From: Lachnospiraceae bacterium
Lineage (GTDB): Bacteria; Bacillota_A; Clostridia; Lachnospirales; Lachnospiraceae
Direction: 5' to 3'
Assembly: GCA_031262285.1 (NCBI GenBank)
Contig: JAISHZ010000030.1
Span: 1-5,378, forward strand
DNA: 5,378 nt
The notes under the pieces were generated by a model. That model was not told the DNA's origin. It did no database searches and saw nothing but the letters and a program-made list of their open reading frames with translations. Below, piece by piece: positions 1 through 4,250 of the stretch (position 1 is its first letter; each line of letters starts with the position of its first letter). The position numbers and the translations under genes are program-made.

Positions 1-662
1 CGAACGGTCTTAATACCCATCGCTTCTGCGACTTGACAAGCATAAAACTCGCTGTATGGCTCGTTCCCTGTGTTTGCGGCTCCGCTCGAACCACCTTTGT
101 AAAGATAAATACCTTCATGCTCTATGAAGCGCCATGCCTTTGGAAGCATTCCGTTCGTGGTCAGTTCCGGAGAAGTGGTAAAGGCTTTTTGGCTTGTACC
201 TTGTCCGGTATAGGCTACGAGAGAAAGAATTTCCGAAAAGCGATTTTCATAAAGGTTATATTGCTTATAAGAGCCTTGAAAACCGATGGGAACCACCCAA
301 TAGCTGTCATTGAGCGACAATCCCTTGCAAATGTCAATAATACCTTTTGTATTACCAACAGAAAGTCCAAGTGATTTTAATATTTCGTCAACGAAAGTAC
401 GATTTTTCGGAATCACACGTCTATGTATCCATTTCAATACACCCTCGTTTGTAAGTGGCATATCCAAAGGAAATATCCTATCGTTTTCATTGTTAACTTT
501 TGTGATGTATGCGGTTAAGCCCTCGATACCCTTTTCTTCCAGTGTAAAGGTGAACAGAGGTTCATTATACAGTCTTAACTCATAATCACCCGTTCGTGCA
601 TCCGCTGCTCTTGGACTCATTTCCACCTGTTTGATTGTAGCGGTATTTTTAATTTCGGACAT
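1..662 (-). CDS. HipA/CtkA-like protein kinase, N-terminal part (cut by window edge)
   Basis: The reading frame runs unbroken for 220 codons from ATG at 662 to the window edge, so the C-terminus and most catalytic residues are missing. The start follows a strong AGGAGG (669-674) by six bases. Residues 1-115 look like a small N-terminal domain. From about residue 116 the pattern resembles the HipA-like kinase fold of the CtkA type: L-N-D-S-Y-W-V (117-123), N-L-Y-E-N-R-F, then S-P-E-L-T-T-N-G-M-L-P-K (164-175) as the likely ATP-binding loop, L-Y-K-G-G with K189 as the probable ATP lysine, and E-P-Y-S-E-F-Y with E205 as the probable helix-C glutamate. HipA and CtkA are Ser/Thr kinases; the substrate here is unknown. 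No HipB-like antitoxin gene lies upstream. Assignment is from motif memory, so the fold is moderately sure and the target is not. Confidence 0.72.
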   Translation of the reverse strand, partial: MSEIKNTATIKQVEMSPRAADARTGDYELRLYNEPLFTFTLEEKGIEGLTAYITKVNNENDRIFPLDMPLTNEGVLKWIHRRVIPKNRTFVDEILKSLGLSVGNTKGIIDICKGLSLNDSYWVVPIGFQGSYKQYNLYENRFSEILSLVAYTGQGTSQKAFTTSPELTTNGMLPKAWRFIEHEGIYLYKGGSSGAANTGNEPYSEFYACQVAEAMGIKTV

Positions 663-668
663 AAGAAG

Positions 669-674
669 CCTCCT
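669..674 (-). promoter_or_regulatory. Shine-Dalgarno site of the HipA-like kinase gene
   Basis: The minus strand reads AGGAGG followed by a six-base spacer and ATG at 662. This near-perfect ribosome binding site decides the start of the kinase gene. Confidence 0.8.
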
Positions 675-689
675 ACATGAAAAACTATC

Positions 690-719
690 TTTGTATTGAT
701 ACCGTACCTTATATGGCAA
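690..719 (-). promoter_or_regulatory. Candidate promoter of the HipA-like kinase gene
   Basis: On the minus strand a TTGCCA -35 (714-719, 5 of 6 to consensus) and a TACAAA -10 (690-695, 4 of 6) are 18 bases apart. Transcription would start near 683, giving a short leader that contains the AGGAGG site. The spacer holds GTAT/ATAC half-sites that could bind a regulator, but this is weak. Other placements upstream are possible. Confidence 0.3.
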
Positions 720-820
720 CATTATTCAAGAGGTTTTCATAACTTTTATTTTGCTAGTCTTAGCGTAACGATAGAATTTCATTGAATAGCTTCATATGCC
801 GCCTGTATCATGAATCCCGG

Positions 821-852
821 ATTTCAGAAAAAAACAATTTCAGAAAAAAACA
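821..852. repeat. Perfect tandem duplication of a 16-bp unit
   Basis: The unit atttcagaaaaaaaca occurs twice with no gap (821-836 and 837-852) and no mismatch. On the minus strand this gives two T7 tracts in a row behind the exporter operon. Replication slippage in an A-rich stretch explains it readily. Confidence 0.9.
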
Positions 853-872
853 TTGCTTTATTTCGCAAAATG
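844..872 (-). terminator. Weak intrinsic terminator candidate for the ABC exporter operon
   Basis: The minus strand reads CATTTTGC, an eight-base loop, GCAATG and then seven T residues. The stem is six base pairs with a two-base bulge. It lies about 105 bases past the permease stop. The second copy of the 16-bp duplication adds another T7 tract just beyond it. The stem is weak, so this could act as a backup behind the larger hairpin at 892-974. Confidence 0.35.
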
Positions 873-891
873 ATCTAAAATGTTGCACATG

Positions 892-980
892 GAATCACCC
901 TTCCGTATGAATGCTTTTGGTACTAGATACCGTATAAACGCTTACGAGCATGTGCATCTACGAAAGGGTGATTCTTTTTT
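892..980. terminator. Long hairpin with T6 tract (terminator-like element)
   Basis: The arms at 892-907 and 959-974 pair in 15 of 16 positions, around a 51-base insert. On the plus strand the right arm runs straight into T6 (975-980), the form of an intrinsic terminator, yet no plus-strand gene precedes it. On the minus strand it begins four bases after the permease stop codon, which suggests it ends or protects the exporter mRNA, but there the T tract is missing and an A tract comes before the stem. The insert contains GGTA/TACC and ATGC/GCAT pairings. No target-site duplication flanks the arms, so a mobile miniature element is only an alternative. Confidence 0.5.
903..943. repeat. Imperfect 14-bp direct repeat inside the hairpin element
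   Basis: CCGTATGAATGCTT (903-916) recurs as CCGTATAAACGCTT (930-943). The copies match at 12 of 14 bases and both differences are transitions. The first copy overlaps the left arm of the 892-974 hairpin and the second lies in its loop. Confidence 0.65.
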
Positions 981-1677
981 ATTCGCTTTTGAGTCCTTTT
1001 TTATGATATACCGCCATAAACACAACCGTCAAAATCACGATATTCACTCCTATTACCAAAAAAGGTTTCACCGCGTCAGCAGATGTATCATTCACCAGGA
1101 TACTCACCTGTTGGGAAAATAACACACCGGCTACTTTATGAATGGTAGTATTAAACTGCGCAAGCATCGGTGTAAAGGCAAGTACCATAAAGATAGGAAT
1201 CCCCAGCGCGGTAGCCGCCTGTTGATTGCGAGAAAAAATCCCGACGATGGCTCCCAACAACGCAGATGCGATGGACCCGACGATCAGTACAGCGATCAAT
1301 CTCACCAGAACAATGCCCGTAAATCCGCCAATCAGACCAAACAACACCGACACAAGGGAACAAATCAAGAGGATAAATCCGCCGATGCCTAATAGGTATT
1401 CCCCGGGTTTTACGCCTGCCATGACAAGGAAACGCAAACTCTTATGTTCCCTGTCTTCCGCTATCGCCATATTTGTCATGATAGCAGGTACCATTCCTAC
1501 AAACATAGCGGCAAACATGGTAACGAACATCTCATTCGGAATGGTGTCGTCGGATTTTGCCACTAACTCTGTCATGATCAATGCCATGATCGGGTAAATG
1601 AATACTTGAACCAATACCATACGGTTTTTGAATATGTCTAATAACTGTTTTCGAAAAATAGCTCTTCCACTTCTCAT
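979..1677 (-). CDS. ABC-2 type exporter, membrane permease subunit
   Basis: This 232-residue protein is the membrane half of a DrrAB-like ABC exporter. About six hydrophobic segments can be read, near residues 21-39, 52-73, 94-115, 124-148, 156-173 and 205-224. Between the second and third lies A-E-D-R-E-H-K-S-L-R-F-L (73-84), matching the cytoplasmic coupling region of ABC-2 permeases, where an E-x-E-x-G-T-L-like motif precedes the third membrane segment. Its length is normal for a single-domain permease that works as a dimer. The ATG overlaps the ATPase stop codon by ATGA at 1674-1677, so the two subunits are probably translationally coupled and made in equal amounts. The stop TAA lies inside the T tract next to the 892-974 hairpin. 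The substrate cannot be read from sequence; the TipAS-type regulator suggests a drug or peptide antibiotic. Confidence 0.88.
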   Translation of the reverse strand: MRSGRAIFRKQLLDIFKNRMVLVQVFIYPIMALIMTELVAKSDDTIPNEMFVTMFAAMFVGMVPAIMTNMAIAEDREHKSLRFLVMAGVKPGEYLLGIGGFILLICSLVSVLFGLIGGFTGIVLVRLIAVLIVGSIASALLGAIVGIFSRNQQAATALGIPIFMVLAFTPMLAQFNTTIHKVAGVLFSQQVSILVNDTSADAVKPFLVIGVNIVILTVVFMAVYHKKGLKSE

Positions 1678-2441
1678 TCCAATTCCACCCCCGTCATTTT
1701 TAAAAAGACCACTTCCAAATCCGGCACTGTTTTGATTGCACCGTGTCGTTTACAGATTTCGTAAGGAGCGCCTTGCTCCATGATGACCCCTTGATGCAAG
1801 AGCGCAACCCGATCGCATAATCTTACCGCTTCTTCCATATTGTGAGTGGTTAAAAAAACGGTGGCACCCTTATCCCGTAGCTGCATGATCAGCTTGTGAA
1901 TGCCTCTGGCAGCTCCGGGGTCAAGACCACCGGTAGGTTCGTCAAGGAATAGAACCTTAGGTTGATGCAAAATAGCTCTTGCCAATGCCAAACGCTGTCG
2001 CATTCCCTTTGAAAGTGTACTGACTGCCTTTTTCGTCGCAGCCGATAACCCGACACTTTGAAGCGCTTCCAAGCCGCTCTTTCTGGGGATTTGATAGATG
2101 TCTGCGAAGACATTGAGATTTTCAATACAGCTTAATCGGGGATATAAACCGTCTTCGTCCAACATAAGTCCCATTTCGAAGGGGGTTGCATCGATTTGGT
2201 GAGCGCCGCTATCTGGGGTCAGTTGATTGGTGAGAATATTGATAATGGTCGTCTTGCCTGCACCGGACGGACCGAGCAATCCGAATATTTCCTTTTTCTT
2301 TACTTGAAACGTAACATCCGTTAATACGGTCTGCTTCCCGAAACGCTTGACGATATGGTTCATCTGAATCATATTGGCTCCCGTCTGCGCGCCAACGGCG
2401 CGCGTACCAGTCAAGGCGTTTGAAAGTTCTCTTACTTTCAA
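1674..2441 (-). CDS. ABC exporter ATP-binding subunit
   Basis: This is the nucleotide-binding subunit that powers the adjacent permease. Numbered from the TTG at 2441 (255 residues), it shows Walker A G-P-S-G-A-G-K-T-T (57-65), signature L-S-K-G-M (143-147, a variant of LSGGQ), Walker B V-L-F-L-D-E-P (163-169), D-loop G-L-D-P (172-175) and H-loop H200. The Q-loop glutamine is replaced by Asp95, followed by Glu96, in the stretch M-L-D-E-D-G-L-Y. The start is uncertain. The TTG follows AGGAG, but the first 23 residues are unlike the family, and ATG at 2372 (codon 24, giving 232 residues) has its own GGGAG site five bases upstream and begins M-I-Q-M-N-H, as ABC ATPases usually do. I favour 2372 biologically and give the longer frame as the outer limit. 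The gene follows the MerR gene by 72 bases, or 141 from the inner start. Confidence 0.9.
   Translation of the reverse strand: MKVRELSNALTGTRAVGAQTGANMIQMNHIVKRFGKQTVLTDVTFQVKKKEIFGLLGPSGAGKTTIINILTNQLTPDSGAHQIDATPFEMGLMLDEDGLYPRLSCIENLNVFADIYQIPRKSGLEALQSVGLSAATKKAVSTLSKGMRQRLALARAILHQPKVLFLDEPTGGLDPGAARGIHKLIMQLRDKGATVFLTTHNMEEAVRLCDRVALLHQGVIMEQGAPYEICKRHGAIKTVPDLEVVFLKMTGVELE
2378..2382 (-). promoter_or_regulatory. Ribosome binding site for the preferred inner ATG of the ABC ATPase
   Basis: The minus strand reads GGGAG, then five bases and ATG at 2372. It supports an inner start that removes 23 residues with no counterpart in the ABC ATPase fold. The competing site is AGGAG (2447-2451), five bases before the TTG at 2441. 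Confidence 0.5.
2387..2403. repeat. GC-only perfect inverted repeat before the ATPase ATG
   Basis: GCGCGCC (2387-2393) and GGCGCGC (2397-2403) are perfectly complementary across a three-base loop. The hairpin would be very stable in mRNA and ends four bases before the GGGAG site of the inner start (2372). It could control access to that site, or block ribosomes or polymerase coming from upstream. Confidence 0.6.
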
Positions 2442-2442
2442 A
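2419..2442. repeat. Perfect 9-bp inverted repeat covering the TTG start
   Basis: TTTGAAAGT (2419-2427) and ACTTTCAAA (2434-2442) pair perfectly across a six-base loop. The TTG start codon (2439-2441) lies inside one arm. In mRNA this would hide the TTG, which is a further reason to doubt it as the main start. At DNA level it could be an operator. Confidence 0.6.
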
Positions 2443-2449
2443 ATGGCTC

Positions 2450-2487
2450 CTCTCTGCGCATCCTACGCGTATGATCCAATGAGAGAG
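2450..2487. repeat. Inverted repeat enclosing a palindrome in the MerR-ATPase gap
   Basis: CTCTCT (2450-2455) pairs with AGAGAG (2482-2487). In the loop lies a 16-bp near-palindrome (2460-2475) centred on TACGCGTA, with one mismatched pair. The CTCTCT arm on the plus strand corresponds to AGAGAG in mRNA, which overlaps the AGGAG ribosome binding site of the TTG start, so pairing would mask that site. Confidence 0.45.
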
Positions 2488-2513
2488 CAAAAAGTGATCT
2501 TACTGATTACGCT

Positions 2514-3311
2514 TTACGCTCCTTCAAATGGATGAATTCCTGTCTTGGCAAAATAAGCGCCCAAGGCCAGTTCTAAATAACGCATTGCTTTTGTTTGCAG
2601 TCTTTGCAATTCCTCGTCTAAATCACTCTTGTTCTCTGCCGTACTCATGAGGTTCGGAAGCAGACTTGCATCCCCGCCTGTAAATACCATCACCATATCC
2701 CACCATTCTTTAGCAAGCGATAAGGCTTCCTCACACTCCGGCGATACCCCATTATCGTGTAGTCGTATTGCTTCATGAAACAATCGCTTCACGGTATCAA
2801 TCATTTCTTGAGCGCTTTCTTGATCAAAACGACCCCGAATGTGATCAAGCGTTTTGTCGTCAAAATATTTGATCATATGGTAAAACTCATTTTTCATTTG
2901 CAGATTCACAATGATGTCGGCATATCTCTTAAAGTTTACGGTCTGCATTTGCAGTACTTCCGCTTTTAGGGCTTCGATCGTTTCCAAGGATTCCGATAAG
3001 TTGGCAATCTGCTCCCGTATGGCTTCTGCTTGCCCCGTTAAGGCACCGGCAACCGCCGTTGGACTGTCAAGAGACACGAGCCGATTTTTGATCGTATCAA
3101 GGGAAAATCCCAAGTGTTTCATCGCTTGTATCTGGTGGAGCGTGATAATATCCGCATCTGTGTAGAGTCTGCGTCCGCCTTCACTTTCTGCTGATGGTGT
3201 GAGCAACCCTTCTTTGTCGTAAAATTGTAACGTTCGAACAGTCGTATTCATTTTCTTCGCAAGCTCTCCCACGCTCATATAGCCTTGTGGAACTGCTCTA
3301 TACTTTTCCAT
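2514..3311 (-). CDS. MerR-family activator with TipAS-like drug-binding domain
   Basis: This 265-residue regulator probably controls the exporter genes that follow it. Residues 12-80 form a winged MerR domain with Y-M-S-V-G-E-L-A-K-K, then T-V-R-T-L-Q-F-Y-D-K-E-G-L-L and G-R-R-L-Y. A dimerising helix follows at about 82-125. Residues 135-255 resemble the TipAS domain, including H-E-A-I-R-L, G-V-S-P-E-C-E-E-A-L and K-E-W-W-D (201-205) before a helical tail. TipAS domains bind hydrophobic antibiotics such as thiopeptides; TipAL captures them through a cysteine, and the only cysteine here is Cys193. The ATG at 3311 follows GAGGTG (3319-3324) by seven bases. MerR proteins act at promoters with long spacers, and such a promoter lies just upstream, so self-activation is likely. 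The family is well supported; the inducing ligand is unknown. Confidence 0.88.
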   Translation of the reverse strand: MEKYRAVPQGYMSVGELAKKMNTTVRTLQFYDKEGLLTPSAESEGGRRLYTDADIITLHQIQAMKHLGFSLDTIKNRLVSLDSPTAVAGALTGQAEAIREQIANLSESLETIEALKAEVLQMQTVNFKRYADIIVNLQMKNEFYHMIKYFDDKTLDHIRGRFDQESAQEMIDTVKRLFHEAIRLHDNGVSPECEEALSLAKEWWDMVMVFTGGDASLLPNLMSTAENKSDLDEELQRLQTKAMRYLELALGAYFAKTGIHPFEGA

Positions 3312-3332
3312 CCATTTTCACCTCGTACTGAT

Positions 3333-3363
3333 AGGATATCTCATGACGTTACGTCACAAGCAA
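3333..3363 (-). promoter_or_regulatory. MerR-type promoter with 19-bp spacer
   Basis: On the minus strand TTGCTT (3358-3363) and TATCCT (3333-3338) are separated by exactly 19 bases, two more than the usual optimum. This is the hallmark of promoters that MerR proteins untwist to activate. Transcription would begin near 3326, just ahead of the GAGGTG site, giving a very short leader. Each box is only a partial consensus match, as is typical for activator-dependent promoters. Confidence 0.6.
3340..3360. promoter_or_regulatory. Dyad operator within the MerR promoter spacer
   Basis: A perfect core TGACGT-T-ACGTCA (3344-3356) is centred on 3350 and extends to 21 bp with 8 of 10 arm positions matching. 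It lies between the -35 and -10 boxes and touches the inner edge of the -35, where MerR-family dimers bind. It probably binds the regulator encoded 30 bases downstream. Confidence 0.65.
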
Positions 3364-3375
3364 GACTTTTTTTCA

Positions 3376-4056
3376 TCACTCCCAGTTCTGCTTAGCCAAC
3401 CTTTCTTGTAATTCCTTCAATTTTTCTTCGCATCGCTCGTAATTGGGTAAGGTATTCCCCACCACCTCCCAGAAACGTGGGGAATGGTTCATCTCCTTGA
3501 GGTGCGCCAATTCGTGTACCACCACATAATCAATGACATCATCGTCCGCCATCATCAGCCGCCATGAAAAATTGAGCGATCTCTTCGACGAACAACTACC
3601 CCACCTCGTCTTAGCACCGTTAATATTCAGTGACGCAGGATTCACACCCATACTTTTCGCAAATGCGACAGCTTTTCGGGTTAAGACTTGCTTGGCAAGT
3701 AATCGATAAATCTGTATACAACCATGCTTTATTTGCTCCGGTGTAAGTGCAAGCGGCACGCAAAAGCTCTCTTCAAAAGAAACATACGGACCGTCCACTC
3801 CCTTGACCGGGTACTCCTGCCCCCGATACGGCAGTAGGCTACCGTACCGAACCGCCCATTCCTCTTTATGCTGCTTCTCTTCCTTGACTCGCGCCAATGT
3901 CTTTTCAATCCATGTACGCTTCTTCTCCACAAATTCGTCGATCTGTGCTTGTTTCAAGTGAAATGGCACGCGTACTTCCAATTGATCATCACGAATATAC
4001 AGTGCAATCGTTTTTCGATTTTGTCGCTTAATGGTATATGTAATCTTGTCGCTCAT
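3376..4056 (-). CDS. YgjP/M48-like zinc metallohydrolase
   Basis: This protein belongs to the YgjP/DUF45 group often named M48-family or SprT-like metallopeptidase. From the chosen start it has 226 residues. The N-terminal half is a small beta-rich domain. The C-terminal half has the family core R-W-G-S-C-S-S (151-157), followed by L-N-F-S-W-R-L, then V-V-H-E-L-A-H-L with zinc ligands H181 and H185 and catalytic E182, and N-H-S-P-R-F-W with H191 as probable third ligand. All key residues are present. The start at 4056 follows AAAGGAG (4067-4073) by ten bases and lies downstream of a good promoter. An in-frame ATG at 4137 would add 27 residues but lacks a ribosome binding site and lies upstream of that promoter. 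E. coli YgjP has been linked to nucleotide pyrophosphatase activity; the physiological substrate here is unknown. Two TGA stops end the gene. Confidence 0.87.
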   Translation of the reverse strand: MSDKITYTIKRQNRKTIALYIRDDQLEVRVPFHLKQAQIDEFVEKKRTWIEKTLARVKEEKQHKEEWAVRYGSLLPYRGQEYPVKGVDGPYVSFEESFCVPLALTPEQIKHGCIQIYRLLAKQVLTRKAVAFAKSMGVNPASLNINGAKTRWGSCSSKRSLNFSWRLMMADDDVIDYVVVHELAHLKEMNHSPRFWEVVGNTLPNYERCEEKLKELQERLAKQNWE

Positions 4057-4066
4057 ATGGTATGCA

Positions 4067-4073
4067 CTCCTTT
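4067..4073 (-). promoter_or_regulatory. Ribosome binding site deciding the metallohydrolase start
   Basis: AAAGGAG on the minus strand lies ten bases before ATG at 4056. The spacing is slightly long but it is the only good site among the in-frame ATG codons at 4137, 4086 and 4056. Confidence 0.6.
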
Positions 4074-4084
4074 CAATCTTCTCC

Positions 4085-4113
4085 ATTCTATGCGACAAGT
4101 TACGATCACGCAA
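4085..4113 (-). promoter_or_regulatory. Promoter of the metallohydrolase gene
   Basis: On the minus strand TTGCGT (4108-4113) and TAGAAT (4085-4090, 5 of 6) have a 17-base spacer. Transcription would begin near 4078, downstream of the upstream in-frame ATG codons at 4137 and 4086, which supports the shorter protein. Confidence 0.5.
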
Positions 4114-4118
4114 TAAAA

Positions 4119-4138
4119 AATGATCATCTGTGGTCATT
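4119..4138. promoter_or_regulatory. Inverted repeat between divergent promoters
   Basis: AATGATCA (4119-4126) and TGGTCATT (4131-4138) match as an inverted repeat in 7 of 8 positions across four bases. The right half overlaps the plus-strand -35 (4131-4136), so a protein bound here could repress the transporter gene and perhaps affect the divergent gene. On the minus strand T6 follows, so a weak hairpin terminator is an alternative. Confidence 0.3.
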
Positions 4139-4159
4139 CTGTTTTGCCTATGGTATGAT
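4131..4159 (+). promoter_or_regulatory. Promoter of the transporter gene (extended -10)
   Basis: TGGTCA (4131-4136, 4 of 6) and TATGAT (4154-4159, 5 of 6) are 17 bases apart. A TG dinucleotide at 4151-4152 forms an extended -10, which compensates for the weaker -35. Transcription would start near 4166, leaving a leader of about 80 bases before the transporter ATG. Confidence 0.5.
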
Positions 4160-4176
4160 GGAAAGCACCCAAAAAC

Positions 4177-4209
4177 ATGAGTAAACAGAACCGGTATGGT
4201 GGCTTATGA
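4177..4209 (+). CDS. Possible leader ORF 1 (10 codons plus stop)
   Basis: The leader contains ATG at 4177 and an in-frame TGA at 4207-4209, encoding M-S-K-Q-N-R-Y-G-G-L. The stop overlaps the ATG of the next small ORF by ATGA. The predicted transcription start is only about 11 bases upstream and no clear ribosome binding site is present, so translation is uncertain. It may be chance. Confidence 0.2.
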   Translation: MSKQNRYGGL

Positions 4210-4224
4210 AAGATAACGCCGACC
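4198..4224 (+). promoter_or_regulatory. Hairpin in the transporter leader
   Basis: GGTGGC (4198-4203) pairs with GCC (4218-4220) and ACC (4222-4224), with G4221 bulged. The 14-base loop holds the ATG of leader ORF 2. This gives a six-base-pair GC-rich stem in an otherwise AT-rich leader. Confidence 0.35.
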
Positions 4225-4250
4225 GGACAAGTGATAGGAAAATGCTATGA
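4206..4250 (+). CDS. Possible leader ORF 2 coupled to the transporter (14 codons plus stop)
   Basis: ATG at 4206 opens a frame encoding M-K-D-N-A-D-R-T-S-D-R-K-M-L and ends with TGA at 4248-4250. That stop overlaps the transporter ATG (4247-4249) by ATGA, the usual geometry for translational coupling. A weak GGTGG lies three bases before the start. The transporter also has its own AGGA (4236-4239), so coupling would adjust expression rather than be essential. Chance is not excluded for such a short frame. Confidence 0.28.
   Translation: MKDNADRTSDRKML

Larger units (their letters stand above)
663..978. other. Non-coding, repeat-rich intergenic region
   Basis: No convincing gene is present in these 316 bases. 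The region separates the end of the ABC exporter operon from the start of the HipA-like kinase gene, both on the minus strand. It contains the kinase promoter and ribosome binding site, a perfect 16-bp tandem duplication, a weak minus-strand terminator, and an 83-bp hairpin element with internal repeats. The 700-820 part shows only AT-rich sequence with nothing I can name. Confidence 0.6.

Noticed and set aside
33..585. Two plus-strand open frames (33-374 and 310-585) opposite the kinase gene
   Set aside because: They overlap each other and run antisense to a frame with recognisable kinase motifs and a strong ribosome binding site; neither has a ribosome binding site or a recognisable protein.
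883..911. Plus-strand promoter-like TTGCAC, 17 bases, TATGAA, suggesting a small RNA ending at the 892-974 hairpin
   Set aside because: Transcription would begin near 918, after the left arm of the hairpin, so the RNA could not form the terminator; the boxes coincide with the repeat and are probably chance.
892..974. Insertion sequence end or miniature transposable element
   Set aside because: There is no transposase and no target-site duplication at the arms, and the position right after a stop codon with a T tract fits a terminator better; kept only as a testable alternative.
880..1597. Plus-strand open frames at 880-1122, 1138-1392 and 1226-1597
   Set aside because: They are antisense to the ABC-2 permease or cross the hairpin element; their composition is the complement of a membrane protein and no start signal is seen.
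2209..2490. Minus-strand frame overlapping the start of the ATPase gene in another frame
   Set aside because: It begins with TTG, runs out of frame through the Walker A region and has no recognisable domain; it is a shadow of the ATPase.
3312..3375. Terminator between the metallohydrolase and MerR genes
   Set aside because: The only dyad present is followed by neither a T tract nor a GC-rich stem and sits exactly in a promoter spacer, so it reads as an operator.
4057..4137. 27-residue N-terminal extension of the metallohydrolase from ATG at 4137
   Set aside because: There is no ribosome binding site, a good promoter lies downstream of it, and the added residues are not typical of the YgjP family.
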